Shown piece after piece: positions 18,008 through 29,023 of a stretch of 64,000 bases of DNA. How positions within the stretch are numbered: the first letter of the stretch is position 1; each line of letters starts with the position of its first letter. The translations under genes were made by a program, and so were the position numbers. The notes under the pieces are model-generated. The model ran no database searches. It saw only the letters and a list, made by a program, of their open reading frames with translations, and was not told the origin of the DNA. The DNA lies in the NCBI RefSeq assembly GCF_000828055.2, contig NZ_CP010523.2:682001-746000 (forward strand), in the 5' to 3' direction. The stretch comes from Klebsiella variicola. Lineage in GTDB: Bacteria; Pseudomonadota; Gammaproteobacteria; Enterobacterales; Enterobacteriaceae.

Positions 18008-18391
18008 ATGGATATTGTATTTATAGAGCAACTTTCGGTAATCACCACCATTGGTGTTTATGACTGGGAACAAACCATTGAGCAGAAGCTGGTGTTCGAT
18101 ATCGAAATTGCATGGGATAACCGCAAGGCGGCCGCCAGCGATGATGTCAGCGACTGCCTCAGCTATGCTGATATCAGCGAGCGAGTGATCGCGCATGTGG
18201 AGGGGGGAAAATTCGCGTTAGTGGAGCGGGTGGCGGAAGAAGTGGCCGACCTGCTGCTGGAAACATTCCAGTCGCCATGGGTGCGTATTAAAGTCAGCAA
18301 ACCTGGCGCCGTGGCCCGCGCGGCAAATGTCGGTGTGATTATTGAACGTGGCCTTAATCTGAAACAAAACTTTTCAGGTCATACTTGTTAA
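18008..18391 (+). CDS. folB: Dihydroneopterin aldolase
   Basis: 127 residues from [11 protein letters not shown]; a GTG immediately upstream is possible but the ATG matches E. coli. The enzyme splits dihydroneopterin into hydroxymethyl-dihydropterin and glycolaldehyde in folate synthesis and also acts as an epimerase. Family motifs are IGVYDWEQ near 16, SYADI near 53, [13 protein letters not shown] near 73 (catalytic Glu) and VSKPGAV near 98 (catalytic Lys). It is a few residues longer than the E. coli protein at its C-terminus. Confidence 0.97.
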   Translation: MDIVFIEQLSVITTIGVYDWEQTIEQKLVFDIEIAWDNRKAAASDDVSDCLSYADISERVIAHVEGGKFALVERVAEEVADLLLETFQSPWVRIKVSKPGAVARAANVGVIIERGLNLKQNFSGHTC

Positions 18392-18588
18392 ACAAATTGC
18401 GTTTATACCGGTCATAGCATCCGGTCATCAGGCAATTTTACTGGCGATGTCCTTCCAGAACGGTGGACGAATCCGTGTGTACTTCCTGTACGCTGCGGAT
18501 TACGCGCGCTCTGGCTGTCGGGTTGCGCCTGTTGATCGATAATGTGTTCCTGGTTTTTTTCATTTTACTTTTTAAAGGGTTTAATTGA

Positions 18589-19410
18589 ATGAGCGATATA
18601 CACTCGCTGCTGGTGGCGGCAATATTGGGTGTGGTTGAGGGGTTGACAGAGTTTTTACCTGTTTCCAGTACCGGTCATATGATTATTGTTGGTCACCTGC
18701 TGGGGTTTGAAGGTGATACGGCAAATACCTTTGAAGTGGTTATTCAGCTAGGCTCGATACTCGCCGTAGTGGTGATGTTCTGGCGTCGTTTGTTCGGTCT
18801 GATCGGCATCCATTTCGGCAGGCCGCCGGAGCATGAAGGCAAAGGCAGCGGTCGCTTGTCGCTTATCCATATCCTCCTCGGCATGATCCCCGCGGTGGTG
18901 CTGGGGCTGATTTTCCACGACACCATTAAATCCTTATTTAACCCGGTAAACGTGATGTACGCCCTGATTGTCGGCGGCGTATTGCTGATTGCGGCGGAAG
19001 TACTCAAGCCGAAACAGCCGCGCGCGGTCGGGATTGACGATATGACCTATCGTCAGGCGTTTGTCATCGGCTGCTTTCAGTGTCTGGCGCTGTGGCCGGG
19101 GTTCTCGCGCTCGGGGGCGACTATCTCCGGCGGCATGCTGATGGGCGTCAGCCGCTACGCGGCGTCGGAGTTCTCTTTCCTGCTGGCGGTACCGATGATG
19201 ATGGGCGCCACCGTGCTGGACGTCTACAAGAGCATCGGCTTCCTGAACATGGGCGATGTGCCGATGTTTGCCGTCGGCTTCGTGATGGCGTTTATCGTGG
19301 CGCTGATTGCGATTAAAACCTTCCTGCAGCTGATCAAGCGGATCTCGTTTATCCCGTTCGCTATCTACCGCTTTATCGTGGCGGCAGCCGTTTACGTGGT
19401 CTTCTTCTAA
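18589..19410 (+). CDS. uppP: Undecaprenyl-diphosphatase
   Basis: 273 residues, as in E. coli (bacA). It is an integral membrane phosphatase that recycles the undecaprenyl carrier for peptidoglycan and other surface polymers and gives bacitracin tolerance. The two catalytic motifs are visible: [14 protein letters not shown] near residue 17 and [13 protein letters not shown] near 171. Six to eight hydrophobic helices follow the family pattern. It converges on cca with only eleven bases between. Confidence 0.98.
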
Positions 19411-19418
19411 GACCAGTG

Positions 19419-19440
19419 CCCTCAGCCTTGCGGCTGGGGG
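19419..19440. terminator. Hairpin at the uppP-cca junction
   Basis: CCCTCAGCC pairs with GGCTGGGGG (one G-U) at the convergent gene ends, overlapping the cca stop. No U-run is present, so function as a terminator is uncertain. Confidence 0.4.
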
Positions 19441-20662
19441 CAACGCTGTTCCTTCCACTGCGCCACCGCAGCAATTCTCCGCCGCGTCAGCTCTTCGCGA
19501 ATTTCCGCCCCTTTAAAGCCCGCCGCCACTACCTCTTTGGTGGAGACAGACTGCGCCACTTCCCAGGCCTCCAGAAGCAGGCGCCCTTGCGGGTAATCGC
19601 TGGCCTCGAAACCGGTGCGTCCGCGGACGTCGGCTTCGCTGGTGAGGGCGATCTGCTGCACGCGCTGCGGTTTGCGCCAGGCGTCAATGCTGTCGAAGAG
19701 TTTGACGAGGGTTTTCGGCTGCAGGATCGGCAGGGTGTGGATCAAGTCATGGTACTCCGCCACCAGTTTCGCGAGATCGCGGATATCGTTTGGCACCCGC
19801 AGACGCGCGCAGAGCTGTTCTACCAGCTTGACTCCCGCCGGGCCATGGCCGTGGTGACGCGGCCAGAGCGCTTTCGGCGTCAGCCCTTTACCGAGGTCAT
19901 GACACAGGGTGGCGAAACGCACGTCGACATCCGGCGACAGCATCGCGGCCATCGTGACGGTCATCAGGGTGTGCAGGCCGGTGTCGATTTCCGGGTGCCA
20001 CTTCGCCGGGGCCGGCACGCCGTATAGCGCGTCAATTTCCGGAAACAGCACCTTAAGAGCCTGGCAGTCGCGCAGCGTCTGGAAAAAGACCTGCGGATTG
20101 CGGGTGGTTAACGCGCTTTCCGTCTCTTTCCACACCCGCTCCGGCGTTAAATGCGCCAGCTCACCGGCCTCAACCATCGCATGCATCAGGGCCTGGGTTT
20201 CTTCGGCAATGCGAAAGCCCAGATGCGCATAGCGGGCAGCAAAGCGCGCCACACGCAGCACGCGCAGCGGATCTTCGCTAAAGGCGGGAGAGACATGGCG
20301 CAGCAGGCGCAGGCGAAGATCGTTTTGCCCGCCGTAGGGGTCGATGATCGTGCCATCGGCATCCTGGGCGAGGGCGTTGACCGTCAGGTCGCGGCGCAGC
20401 AGATCGGCTTCGAGGGTCACGTCCGGGCGGCATAGCAGGTAAAACCGGTATAGCCCGCGCCGGATTTGCGCTCGGTACGGGCCAGGGCATACTCCTCCCG
20501 GCTTTGCGGATGGAGGAACACGGGAAAGTCGCGGCCTACCTGTTGGTAGCCCGCGTCAAGCATCTGTTGCGGGGTGGCGCCCACCACCACCCAGTCTCGG
20601 TCTTTGACCGGCAGCCCTAATAGCGCATCGCGCACCGCACCGCCGACCAGATAGCTCTTCAC
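19422..20662 (-). pseudogene. cca: CCA-adding enzyme gene with a one-base frameshift
   Basis: The two halves together match the E. coli multifunctional CCA-adding enzyme (413 residues if repaired). The N-terminal nucleotidyltransferase part starts at a GTG (20662) with [14 protein letters not shown] and DRDWVVVG, and runs to [10 protein letters not shown]. There one base is missing from a run of G (plus strand 20425-20427, GGG where GGGG would keep frame), and the frame stops at 20417. The second half resumes with [16 protein letters not shown] and contains the HD phosphohydrolase motif CHDLGKG. A real lesion or a homopolymer sequencing error is equally possible. Confidence 0.9.
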
Positions 20663-20723
20663 GCCCGATTCTCCCGTATCTGTTTTTCGCAAGATGATAC
20701 GTAAGTCTGGCAGAGAAGACGAA

Positions 20724-21344
20724 TTAGTTCATCCACCGGTCTTTACGTTTGCGGCTTGGCACCAGATGCGGCAGCACCAGACCCAGCAGCAGACCGACGC
20801 CGAGCACGCCGCCGCCGTACATGAACCACTGCATGATAATGGTGCGCTGTTTGTCATCAAGCTGCAGATTCGCCGCATTCACCTTCTTCTGCGCGACCAC
20901 CAGCTCGTTTTTCAACTTCTGGTTCTCGTCCTTCAGCGCGTTAATCGCGCTGTCGCTGCCGGCGACTTTCTTCTGCATATCCGCCGTGCGCTGGTTCCAG
21001 GTGGCGTCGATGTTGTTCAGCTTATCGGTCAGCGTTTTGACCTGGTTTTCCAGATCCGGGACGCGGGTGCGCAGGCTGGGCTCATTGCTCAGCTCTTTCA
21101 ACGGGATCCAGGCGGTACGGCCATTGCTGTCGCGGACCTGCGCGTAACTGGTGCTGTCGTTCGTTTGCAGCACCGACACTTCTTCCCCGGCGTTGATGGT
21201 GCCGACCAGACGATAATTATCGCCCGGGCCGCTGCGAACCCAGGTGTTCAGCTCATCGGAAACGTAGCGCTTTTCTTCTGCGTGAACCGCCGTAGCGGCG
21301 CTAAGCGCGAGCAAAGTAAAAGTAATCAGGCGTAATTTTGGCAT
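20724..21344 (-). CDS. ygiM: SH3 domain protein YgiM
   Basis: 206 residues. A signal peptide ([16 protein letters not shown]) is followed by a bacterial SH3 domain (residues about 27-90, [16 protein letters not shown]), a coiled coil of about 80 residues, and one C-terminal membrane helix ([19 protein letters not shown]) with a basic tail. It should face the periplasm, anchored in the inner membrane. E. coli YgiM has the same layout; function is not established. It lies between cca and ygiF as in E. coli. Confidence 0.95.
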   Translation of the reverse strand: MPKLRLITFTLLALSAATAVHAEEKRYVSDELNTWVRSGPGDNYRLVGTINAGEEVSVLQTNDSTSYAQVRDSNGRTAWIPLKELSNEPSLRTRVPDLENQVKTLTDKLNNIDATWNQRTADMQKKVAGSDSAINALKDENQKLKNELVVAQKKVNAANLQLDDKQRTIIMQWFMYGGGVLGVGLLLGLVLPHLVPSRKRKDRWMN

Positions 21345-21558
21345 CAGGTCATCGTTTGGTCATAAAAAGTGGAACGATAGTAGAGGCATCGCCAGAGCGA
21401 CGCAAAGTTTTCCACCACAATCGGAATCATCCAGGAGGTGGCCCGGCAAAAAGCGCGTTGCATGGCGATTCGCCGCAAAATACTATCTACTGACAAAAAA
21501 TATCGTCGTAAGTTCGCCGCAATTTGTCGGCGCAGCACAGAAGCGGAAGAATTCAGTC

Positions 21559-22857
21559 ATGGCTCAAGAAATCGAACTCAAGTTTATCGTCGCTCAGAAT
21601 GGGGTAGAGACGCTGCGCGAGCAGCTCAATGCGCTCGAGGCGAAACATACGCCTGCGGGCCAGTTACTGAACATTTATTACGAAACCGCCGATAACTGGC
21701 TGCGTCGTCACGATATGGGGCTGCGCATCCGCGGCGATCAGGGGCGTTATGAAATGACGCTGAAAATTGCCGGCCGGGTGGTAGGGGGGCTGCACCAGCG
21801 TCCGGAATACAATATCCCACTGGATAAACCGGAGCTGGCGCTTGAGCGCCTGCCGGCGGAGGTCTGGCCGCAAGGCGAGCTCCCGGCCGCGCTGGCGGAG
21901 CATGTCCAGCCGCTGTTCAGCACTGATTTTGCCCGTGAACGTTGGGTGATACAGGAAGGGAATAGTGAGATTGAGATCGCCCTCGATCGCGGCGAAGTGA
22001 AGGCTGGCGAACATCAGGAGCCGATCTGCGAACTGGAGCTGGAGCTGCTTGCCGGGGAGACTGCCGATCTGCTGCGCCTTGCGCACCGTCTGCTGGAGAG
22101 CGGCGTCCTGCGTCAGGGGAGCCTGAGCAAAGCCGCGCGCGGGTATCATCTGGCGCAAGGCAATGGCGAGCGTCCCGTCACCTCGCTGACGGTGCTGACG
22201 GTGGCGGCGAAGGCCAGCGTGGAGCAGGGGCTGGAGGCGGCGCTGGAGAGCGCCCTGGCGCACTGGCTGTATCACGACGAAGTATGGCTGCGCGGCAATG
22301 CGAAAGCCAAAGCGGAAATCCTGCTGGCGTTAGCCCGCGTGCGCCATACCCTCGTGCTGTTCGGCGGCATCGTGCCGCGTAAGGCGACCACCCAGCTCCG
22401 CGCGTTGCTGAACGACGCCGAAGCCGTTCTGCTGGCCGCGGACACCGCCGACGAGGCGTTATTCCGCACCGAGGTCGTCGGCGCCAAACTGGCCCTGACC
22501 GAATGGCTGGTCCAGCGCGGCTGGCGTCCGTTCCTCAACGAGGCGGGAGAGAAAAAAATAGCCGGATCGTTCAAACGGTTTGCCGATATTAACCTCTCGC
22601 GGGTGGCGGCCGAGCTGCGCGGCGCCGTGCAGCATCTGGCGGTCGAAGATGCCGCCGACCAGTTGCCGAAGCTGTCCCGTGACATCGACAGCGTCCAGCT
22701 GCTGGCGGGCGCCTATGGCGACGCCGTCGCGCCGTGGCTGGAGAACTGGCAGGAGCTTCACCGTGCAATAGCACATGACGATCGCAGCGTCTTTGAATAT
22801 TTCCGTCGCCAGGCGCTGGCTGCCGAGCCGTTCTGGCTGCATAGTGGAAAACGATAA
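21559..22857 (+). CDS. ygiF: Inorganic triphosphatase YgiF (CYTH-CHAD)
   Basis: 432 residues. The N-terminal CYTH domain (about 1-200) opens with the ExExK signature in [11 protein letters not shown] and hydrolyses tripolyphosphate with metal. The C-terminal CHAD domain (about 220-430) is helical and rich in conserved Lys and Arg, and is thought to bind polyphosphate. It immediately precedes glnE (20-base gap), and the two are probably co-transcribed, as in E. coli. Confidence 0.96.
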   Translation: MAQEIELKFIVAQNGVETLREQLNALEAKHTPAGQLLNIYYETADNWLRRHDMGLRIRGDQGRYEMTLKIAGRVVGGLHQRPEYNIPLDKPELALERLPAEVWPQGELPAALAEHVQPLFSTDFARERWVIQEGNSEIEIALDRGEVKAGEHQEPICELELELLAGETADLLRLAHRLLESGVLRQGSLSKAARGYHLAQGNGERPVTSLTVLTVAAKASVEQGLEAALESALAHWLYHDEVWLRGNAKAKAEILLALARVRHTLVLFGGIVPRKATTQLRALLNDAEAVLLAADTADEALFRTEVVGAKLALTEWLVQRGWRPFLNEAGEKKIAGSFKRFADINLSRVAAELRGAVQHLAVEDAADQLPKLSRDIDSVQLLAGAYGDAVAPWLENWQELHRAIAHDDRSVFEYFRRQALAAEPFWLHSGKR

Positions 22858-22877
22858 TTTCAGGCCAGGGAGCCCTT

Positions 22878-25715
22878 ATGATGCCGCTTTCTCCGCAATT
22901 ACAGCAGCACTGGCAGACGGTCGCTGACCGTCTGCCAGCGGATTTTCCCATTGCAGAACTGAGCCCACAGGCCAGGTCGGTCATGGCGTTCAGCGATTTT
23001 GTCGAACAGAGTGTGATCGCCCAGCCGGGCTGGCTGAATGAGCTTGCGGACTCCTCGCCGGAGGCGGAAGAGTGGCGGCATTACGAGGCCTGGCTGCAGG
23101 ATCGTCTGCAGCCAGTCACTGACGAAGCGGGGTTGATGCGAGAGCTGCGTCTCTTCCGCCGCCAGATGATGGTCCGCATCGCCTGGGCGCAGGCGCTGTC
23201 GCTGGTGAGCGAAGAAGAGACTCTGCAGCAGCTGAGCGCCCTGGCTGAGACGCTGATTGTCGCCGCCCGCGACTGGCTGTACGCCGCCTGCTGTAAGGAG
23301 TGGGGAACACCATGCAATGCCGAGGGCCAGCCGCAGCCGCTGCTGATCCTCGGGATGGGAAAGCTGGGCGGCGGCGAGCTGAACTTCTCTTCCGATATCG
23401 ATCTGATCTTTGCCTGGCCTGAGCATGGCGCCACCCGCGGCGGCCGCCGCGAGCTGGATAACGCCCAGTTCTTTACCCGTCTGGGGCAGCGGCTGATCAA
23501 GGCCCTTGACCAGCCGACGCAGGACGGCTTTGTCTATCGGGTTGACATGCGCCTGCGGCCGTTTGGCGACAGTGGGCCGCTGGTACTCAGCTTTGCGGCA
23601 CTGGAAGATTATTACCAGGAGCAGGGTCGGGACTGGGAACGCTATGCGATGGTGAAAGCGCGGATCATGGGCGATAACGAAGGCGTGTACGCCAGCGAGT
23701 TGCGCGCGATGCTCCGTCCTTTCGTCTTCCGCCGTTATATCGACTTCAGCGTGATCCAGTCGCTGCGTAACATGAAAGGCATGATCGCCCGCGAAGTGCG
23801 GCGTCGCGGGCTGAAAGACAACATCAAGCTCGGCGCCGGCGGGATCCGTGAAATTGAGTTTATCGTTCAGGTCTTTCAGCTGATCCGCGGTGGTCGCGAA
23901 CCTGCACTGCAGCAGCGCGCCCTGCTGCCGACGCTGGCGGCGATTGATGAGCTACATCTGCTGCCGGAAGGCGACGCGGCGCTGCTGCGCGAGGCCTATC
24001 TGTTCCTGCGCCGGCTGGAAAACCTGCTGCAAAGCATCAACGATGAACAGACCCAGACCCTGCCGCAGGATGAACTTAACCGCGCCAGGCTGGCGTGGGG
24101 GATGCATACCGAAGACTGGGAGACGCTGAGCGCGCAGCTGGCGAGCCAGATGGCCAACGTGCGGCGAGTGTTTAATGAACTGATCGGCGATGATGAGGAT
24201 CAGTCCCCGGATGAGCAACTGGCCGAGTACTGGCGCGAGCTGTGGCAGGATGCGCTGGAAGAAGATGACGCCAGCCCGGCGCTGGCGCATTTAAACGATA
24301 CCGACCGCCGTAGCGTGCTGGCGCTGATTGCCGATTTTCGTAAAGAGCTGGATCGGCGCACCATCGGCCCGCGCGGCCGCCAGGTGCTGGATCAGCTGAT
24401 GCCGCATCTGCTGAGCGAAATCTGCTCGCGCGCCGATGCGCCGCTGCCTCTGGCGCGGATCACGCCGCTGTTGACCGGGATCGTCACCCGTACCACCTAT
24501 CTTGAGCTGCTGAGCGAATTCCCCGGCGCGCTGAAGCACCTGATCACGCTCTGCGCGGCGTCGCCGATGGTCGCCAGCCAGCTGGCGCGCCACCCGCTGC
24601 TGCTGGATGAGCTGCTGGATCCCAGCACCCTCTATCAGCCGACGGCGACCGATGCCTATCGCGACGAGCTGCGCCAGTACCTGCTGCGTGTGCCGGAAGA
24701 GGATGAAGAGCAGCAGCTGGAGGCGTTGCGCCAGTTTAAGCAGGCGCAGCAGCTGCATATCGCGGCGGCGGATATCGCTGGCACCCTGCCGGTGATGAAG
24801 GTCAGCGATCACTTAACCTGGCTTGCCGAAGCGATCCTCGACGCGGTGGTGCAGCAGGCATGGGGGCAGATGGTCGCTCGCTACGGCCAGCCGACCCACC
24901 TGCACGATCGCCAGGGTCGCGGCTTCGCCGTCGTCGGCTACGGTAAGCTTGGCGGCTGGGAGCTGGGCTACAGCTCCGATCTCGATCTGGTGTTCCTCCA
25001 TGACTGCCCGGCGGAGGTGATGACCGACGGCGAGCGGGAGATTGACGGCCGTCAGTTCTACCTGCGGCTGGCCCAGCGGATCATGCACCTGTTCAGCACC
25101 CGCACCTCGTCCGGTATTCTCTACGAAGTGGACGCCCGGCTGCGTCCTTCTGGCGCGGCGGGGATGCTGGTCACCACCGCCGACGCGTTTGCTGACTATC
25201 AGCAGAACGAAGCCTGGACGTGGGAACATCAGGCGCTGGTGCGCGCCCGCGTGGTCTATGGCGACCCGGCGCTGCAGGCGCGCTTTGACGCCATTCGTCG
25301 CGATATCCTGACCACCCCGCGGGAGGGGACGACCCTGCAGACCGAGGTTCGCGAGATGCGCGAGAAGATGCGCGCCCACCTTGGCAACAAACATCCCGAT
25401 CGTTTTGATATCAAAGCCGATGCCGGCGGGATCACCGATATTGAATTTATTACCCAGTATCTGGTCCTACGCTATGCCAGTGACAAGCCGAAGCTGACCC
25501 GCTGGTCTGACAACGTGCGTATTCTTGAGCTGCTGGCGCAGAACGACATCATGGACGAGGAGGAGGCGCGCGCCTTAACGCATGCGTACACCACCTTGCG
25601 TGATGCGCTCCATCACCTGGCCCTGCAGGAGCAGCCGGGACACGTGGCGCCAGAGGCCTTCAGCCAGGAGCGTGAGCAGGTCAGCGCCAGCTGGCAGAAG
25701 TGGCTGATGGCTTAA
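22878..25715 (+). CDS. glnE: Glutamine synthetase adenylyltransferase/removase
   Basis: 945 residues. This bifunctional enzyme adds AMP to glutamine synthetase when nitrogen is plentiful and removes it by phosphorolysis when nitrogen is scarce, under PII control. Both nucleotidyltransferase domains are intact: [20 protein letters not shown] near residue 155 (removase) and [20 protein letters not shown] near 690 (transferase). A linker with the PII-responsive region lies between. The start has AGGGAG about five bases upstream; a second ATG follows directly. A perfect hairpin lies within codons 11-21. Confidence 0.98.
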   Translation: MMPLSPQLQQHWQTVADRLPADFPIAELSPQARSVMAFSDFVEQSVIAQPGWLNELADSSPEAEEWRHYEAWLQDRLQPVTDEAGLMRELRLFRRQMMVRIAWAQALSLVSEEETLQQLSALAETLIVAARDWLYAACCKEWGTPCNAEGQPQPLLILGMGKLGGGELNFSSDIDLIFAWPEHGATRGGRRELDNAQFFTRLGQRLIKALDQPTQDGFVYRVDMRLRPFGDSGPLVLSFAALEDYYQEQGRDWERYAMVKARIMGDNEGVYASELRAMLRPFVFRRYIDFSVIQSLRNMKGMIAREVRRRGLKDNIKLGAGGIREIEFIVQVFQLIRGGREPALQQRALLPTLAAIDELHLLPEGDAALLREAYLFLRRLENLLQSINDEQTQTLPQDELNRARLAWGMHTEDWETLSAQLASQMANVRRVFNELIGDDEDQSPDEQLAEYWRELWQDALEEDDASPALAHLNDTDRRSVLALIADFRKELDRRTIGPRGRQVLDQLMPHLLSEICSRADAPLPLARITPLLTGIVTRTTYLELLSEFPGALKHLITLCAASPMVASQLARHPLLLDELLDPSTLYQPTATDAYRDELRQYLLRVPEEDEEQQLEALRQFKQAQQLHIAAADIAGTLPVMKVSDHLTWLAEAILDAVVQQAWGQMVARYGQPTHLHDRQGRGFAVVGYGKLGGWELGYSSDLDLVFLHDCPAEVMTDGEREIDGRQFYLRLAQRIMHLFSTRTSSGILYEVDARLRPSGAAGMLVTTADAFADYQQNEAWTWEHQALVRARVVYGDPALQARFDAIRRDILTTPREGTTLQTEVREMREKMRAHLGNKHPDRFDIKADAGGITDIEFITQYLVLRYASDKPKLTRWSDNVRILELLAQNDIMDEEEARALTHAYTTLRDALHHLALQEQPGHVAPEAFSQEREQVSASWQKWLMA
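22910..22938 (+). repeat. Perfect 13-bp inverted repeat inside the start of glnE
   Basis: Bases 22910-22922 are the exact complement of 22926-22938, with loop GCT. It lies 32-60 bases after the glnE start codon and would form a very stable RNA hairpin within the region covered by initiating ribosomes. Confidence 0.9.
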
Positions 25716-25773
25716 CTATAAAATCGGGTGTGCTATTATCGCGCGCAAAGTTTGCGTCTCGCAGGAGAGAGTC

Positions 25774-27207
25774 ATGAAAGTAACGCTGCCGGAGTTTGAA
25801 CGTGCAGGAGTGTTGGTGGTGGGTGATGTGATGCTGGACCGCTACTGGTACGGCCCCACCAGTCGTATTTCCCCGGAAGCCCCGGTGCCGGTGGTGAAGG
25901 TGGAAAATATCGAAGAACGTCCTGGCGGCGCGGCAAACGTAGCGATGAACATCGCCTCCCTGGGGGCAACGTCGCGCCTGGTGGGATTGACCGGGATTGA
26001 TGACGCTGCCCGCGCGCTGAGCCAGGCGCTGGCCAATGTGAATGTGAAGTGCGACTTCGTCTCCGTCCCGACTCACCCGACCATCACCAAGCTGCGGGTG
26101 CTGTCGCGCAATCAGCAGCTGATCCGCCTCGACTTTGAAGAGGGCTTCTCCGGCGTGGATCCGCAGCCGATGCATGAGCGCATTCAGCAGGCGCTGGGAT
26201 CCATTGGCGCACTGGTCCTCTCGGACTACGCCAAAGGGGCGCTGACCAGCGTCCAGACGATGATCAAGCTCGCCCGTGAAGCGGGCGTGCCGGTGCTGAT
26301 CGATCCGAAAGGCACCGATTTCGAACGCTACCGCGGCGCGACGCTGCTCACCCCGAACCTCTCTGAGTTTGAAGCGGTGGTGGGCAAGTGTCAGGATGAA
26401 GCGGAGATCGTTGAACGCGGCATGAAGCTCATCGCCGAATTTGAACTGTCAGCGCTGCTGGTGACGCGTTCTGAGCAGGGGATGACGCTGCTGCAGCCGG
26501 GGCGTCCGCCGCTGCATATGCCGACCCAGGCCCAGGAAGTGTACGATGTCACCGGCGCCGGCGACACGGTGATTGGCGTGCTGGCGGCGACCCTGGCCTC
26601 CGGCAACACCCTGGAAGAGGCCTGCTATTTCGCCAACGCCGCGGCGGGCGTGGTGGTCGGTAAGCTGGGGACCTCCACCGTTTCTCCTGTCGAGCTGGAA
26701 AACGCGGTCCGCGGCCGGGCTGAGACCGGCTTTGGCGTGATGAGCGAAGAGGAACTCAAACAGGCGGTTGCGGCAGCGCGCAAGCGCGGTGAGAAAGTGG
26801 TGATGACCAACGGGGTCTTCGATATTCTGCATGCCGGCCATGTCTCCTATCTGGCGAATGCGCGCAAGCTGGGCGACCGTCTGATCGTGGCGGTCAACAG
26901 CGATGCCTCAACCAAACGTCTGAAAGGCGAAACCCGCCCGGTGAACCCGCTGGAGCAGCGGATGATCGTGCTGGGGGCGCTGGAGGCCGTCGACTGGGTG
27001 GTCTCCTTCGAGGAAGACACCCCGCAGCGGCTGATTGCCGGTATCCTGCCGGACCTGCTGGTCAAAGGCGGCGATTATAAGCCGGAACAGATCGCCGGCA
27101 GCGAAGAAGTCTGGGCTAACGGCGGCGAAGTGCTGGTGCTCAACTTTGAAGATGGCTGCTCGACCACCAATATTATTAAGAAAATACAAAAAGATAGCGA
27201 TAAATAA
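25774..27207 (+). CDS. hldE: Bifunctional heptose 7-phosphate kinase / heptose 1-phosphate adenylyltransferase
   Basis: 477 residues, as E. coli HldE (rfaE). It makes ADP-heptose for the LPS inner core. The N-terminal ribokinase-like domain (1-318) has GGAANVAMN near 47 and the anion-hole motif GAGDTVIG near 264. The C-terminal cytidylyltransferase-like domain has [15 protein letters not shown] near 349. It is preceded by GGAGAG and follows glnE by 58 bases. It ends before a strong terminator. Confidence 0.98.
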   Translation: MKVTLPEFERAGVLVVGDVMLDRYWYGPTSRISPEAPVPVVKVENIEERPGGAANVAMNIASLGATSRLVGLTGIDDAARALSQALANVNVKCDFVSVPTHPTITKLRVLSRNQQLIRLDFEEGFSGVDPQPMHERIQQALGSIGALVLSDYAKGALTSVQTMIKLAREAGVPVLIDPKGTDFERYRGATLLTPNLSEFEAVVGKCQDEAEIVERGMKLIAEFELSALLVTRSEQGMTLLQPGRPPLHMPTQAQEVYDVTGAGDTVIGVLAATLASGNTLEEACYFANAAAGVVVGKLGTSTVSPVELENAVRGRAETGFGVMSEEELKQAVAAARKRGEKVVMTNGVFDILHAGHVSYLANARKLGDRLIVAVNSDASTKRLKGETRPVNPLEQRMIVLGALEAVDWVVSFEEDTPQRLIAGILPDLLVKGGDYKPEQIAGSEEVWANGGEVLVLNFEDGCSTTNIIKKIQKDSDK

Positions 27208-27245
27208 TCTTTTCGCTATTCACCGGCTTGTACGGTGAAGCATCA

Positions 27246-27280
27246 CGGCCCGCGATGGAGATATCGCGGGCCGTTTTTAT
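27246..27280 (+). terminator. Terminator of hldE
   Basis: An 11-bp stem CGGCCCGCGAT with a six-base loop is followed by TTTTTATTT. Confidence 0.9.
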
Positions 27281-27425
27281 TTAATCATGTGGAAAATGAT
27301 TTAGCGCAATAAATAATCATGTTAAGCGCATTTTTCGTACAAATCGCGTTAAGGTAAGCGTAAATACTGAAGTGAGTAAAAGGCATATGACTGATCAGAA
27401 CATCCACCGCTGAAGGAGTATGCGC

Positions 27426-27623
27426 ATGAACCATAACGATATGTATTCAATGAAGAATTTTGATTTTTTGGCGCGGAGTTTCGCCAGAATGCACGCGCAA
27501 GGCCAGCCAGTTGATCTTCAGGCTATTGTCGGCAATATGGATGAAGAGCATCGTGAATGGTTTTGCCAGCGTTATGAACTTTACTGTCGTCAGGTAAACA
27601 GCCCGGCGGAAGCCGCCCACTAA
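27426..27623 (+). CDS. glgS: Surface composition regulator GlgS (ScoR)
   Basis: 65 residues from the second ATG, which sits seven bases after AAGGAG; the first ATG is too close. The centre [20 protein letters not shown] and [10 protein letters not shown] match E. coli GlgS closely. GlgS affects glycogen amount, motility and surface structures in E. coli; mechanism is unclear. It is a stand-alone gene with its own terminator and an AT-rich upstream region. Confidence 0.93.
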   Translation: MNHNDMYSMKNFDFLARSFARMHAQGQPVDLQAIVGNMDEEHREWFCQRYELYCRQVNSPAEAAH

Positions 27624-27632
27624 GCCAAACGC

Positions 27633-27660
27633 AAAACGGGCCCCTGAGGGCCCGTTTTTT
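27633..27660. terminator. Bidirectional terminator between glgS and ubiK
   Basis: AAAACGGGCCC pairs with GGGCCCGTTTT around CTGA, with T-runs suitable for both convergent genes. Confidence 0.9.
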
Positions 27661-27931
27661 ACGGCTGCTCTTCGCTGCCAGGCGTCGCTGCCTGGCGGTT
27701 TTCGAGGTCATTCAGACGCTGCTCCAGCAGCGCCAGTTTTTCGCGGGTCCGCAGCAAAACCTGAGTCTGTACGTCAAACTCTTCGCGGCTGACCAGATCC
27801 AGGCGGGTCAGCTGCGACTGTAGCGCCTGGCGGATTTTCTTCTCAACATCCTCACCCAGATCGCGAAGTCCTTTTGGCATCGACTCATGGACCTGGCGGG
27901 CGATTTGTTCAATTTTTTTCGGGTCAATCAT
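27659..27931 (-). CDS. ubiK: Ubiquinone biosynthesis accessory factor UbiK
   Basis: 90 residues (E. coli yqiC). The N-terminal half forms an amphipathic helix ([19 protein letters not shown]) and the C-terminal half a trimeric coiled coil ([19 protein letters not shown]). It helps assemble the soluble Ubi complex with UbiJ for coenzyme Q synthesis under air. It converges on glgS. Confidence 0.94.
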   Translation of the reverse strand: MIDPKKIEQIARQVHESMPKGLRDLGEDVEKKIRQALQSQLTRLDLVSREEFDVQTQVLLRTREKLALLEQRLNDLENRQAATPGSEEQP

Positions 27932-28016
27932 GGTGGTTTCCTGCTCGGGTCGGATGATTGATCATTGTAGTGCTAACCAGGCCGCCTATAAACCAGAAAT
28001 GTTTGAAGCTTATGCA

Positions 28017-28045
28017 TTGCCGAGGATAGTCAATAGCGTTATAGT
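28017..28045 (+). promoter_or_regulatory. Promoter of ribB
   Basis: TTGCCG at 28017-28022 and TATAGT at 28040-28045 with a 17-base spacer predict a start near 28052, directly at the riboswitch. Confidence 0.65.
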
Positions 28046-28054
28046 TATCTCGCT

Positions 28055-28204
28055 TATTCTCAGGGCGGGGCGAAATTCCCCACCGGCGGTAAATCAACCA
28101 TCGCGTTGAAAGCCCGCGAGCGCTTCCCGTGACTACGGGAAGGTCAGCAGATCCGGTGTAATTCCGGGGCCGACGGTTAAAGTCCGGATGGGAGAGAGTA
28201 ACGG
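28055..28204 (+). ncRNA. FMN riboswitch (RFN element) in the ribB leader
   Basis: The conserved RFN blocks appear in order: TTCTCAGGGCGGGGCGAAAT near 28057, CACCGGCGGTAAAT near 28080, AGCCCGCGAGCG near 28110, GGTCAGCAGATCCGGTG near 28142, and GGGGCCGACGGTTAAAGTCC to GGATGGGAGAGAGTAAC ending near 28202. FMN binding should reduce ribB expression. The expression platform lies between 28205 and the start codon. In E. coli the leader is also seen as the short RNA SroG. Confidence 0.97.
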
Positions 28205-28308
28205 CACAGTCGGGCCCAGGCCCGCTCGCGTTGACTTTTGCCGCTAAACCGGCGCTCCTAAGACTGCCCTGATTCTGGTAACCATAATTTTAATGAGGTT
28301 TTTTTACC

Positions 28309-28962
28309 ATGAATCAGACGCTCCTTTCTTCTTTTGGTACCGCTTTTGAACGTGTGGAACACGCTTTGGACGCCCTGCGCGAAGGCCGCGGCGTGATGGT
28401 GCTTGATGATGAAGACCGTGAAAACGAAGGCGATATGATCTTCGCCGCCGAAACCATGACCGTTGAGCAGATGGCGCTGACCATTCGTCACGGCAGCGGC
28501 ATTGTGTGCCTGTGCCTGACCGAAGATCGCCGCAAACAGCTGGATCTGCCGATGATGGTTGAGAACAACACCAGCGCCTACGGCACCGGCTTTACCGTGA
28601 CCATCGAAGCGGCCGAAGGTGTGACCACCGGCGTCTCCGCTGCCGACCGCGTGACCACCGTCCGCGCGGCCATTGCCGACGGCGCGAAACCTTCCGATCT
28701 CAACCGTCCTGGCCACGTTTTCCCGCTGCGTGCGCAGCCGGGTGGCGTACTGACCCGCGGCGGCCACACTGAAGCTACTATCGACCTCGTGACCCTGGCT
28801 GGCTTTAAACCCGCAGGCGTGCTGTGCGAGCTGACCAACGACGATGGCACCATGGCGCGCGCGCCGGAGTGCATCAAGTTCGCTCAGCAGCACAATATGG
28901 CGGTAGTCACGATTGAAGATCTGGTGGCCTATCGTCGCGAACATGAGCGTAAAGCCAGCTAA
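28309..28962 (+). CDS. ribB: 3,4-dihydroxy-2-butanone 4-phosphate synthase
   Basis: 217 residues, the E. coli length. It converts ribulose 5-phosphate to the four-carbon precursor of riboflavin. The acidic metal loop [10 protein letters not shown] is near residue 33, and [11 protein letters not shown] near 63 and [12 protein letters not shown] near 136 are conserved. It is monofunctional (no GTP cyclohydrolase II domain), as usual in Enterobacteriaceae. The long leader carries the FMN riboswitch. Confidence 0.98.
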   Translation: MNQTLLSSFGTAFERVEHALDALREGRGVMVLDDEDRENEGDMIFAAETMTVEQMALTIRHGSGIVCLCLTEDRRKQLDLPMMVENNTSAYGTGFTVTIEAAEGVTTGVSAADRVTTVRAAIADGAKPSDLNRPGHVFPLRAQPGGVLTRGGHTEATIDLVTLAGFKPAGVLCELTNDDGTMARAPECIKFAQQHNMAVVTIEDLVAYRREHERKAS

Positions 28963-28984
28963 ATAGCGGTTCGCTACGCCCGAC

Positions 28985-29016
28985 CACAGCCCACTTCTTA
29001 GTGGGCTGTGTTGTTT
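28985..29016 (+). terminator. Terminator of ribB
   Basis: An 11-bp stem CACAGCCCACT with loop TCTT is followed by TTGTTT. It also lies just beyond the end of zupT on the other strand. Confidence 0.85.
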
Positions 29017-29023
29017 CTGCGCT

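Noticed and set aside
28258-28944. A 228-codon open frame antisense to ribB
   Set aside because: It covers the ribB gene and leader almost exactly and has no credible start; typical shadow frame.
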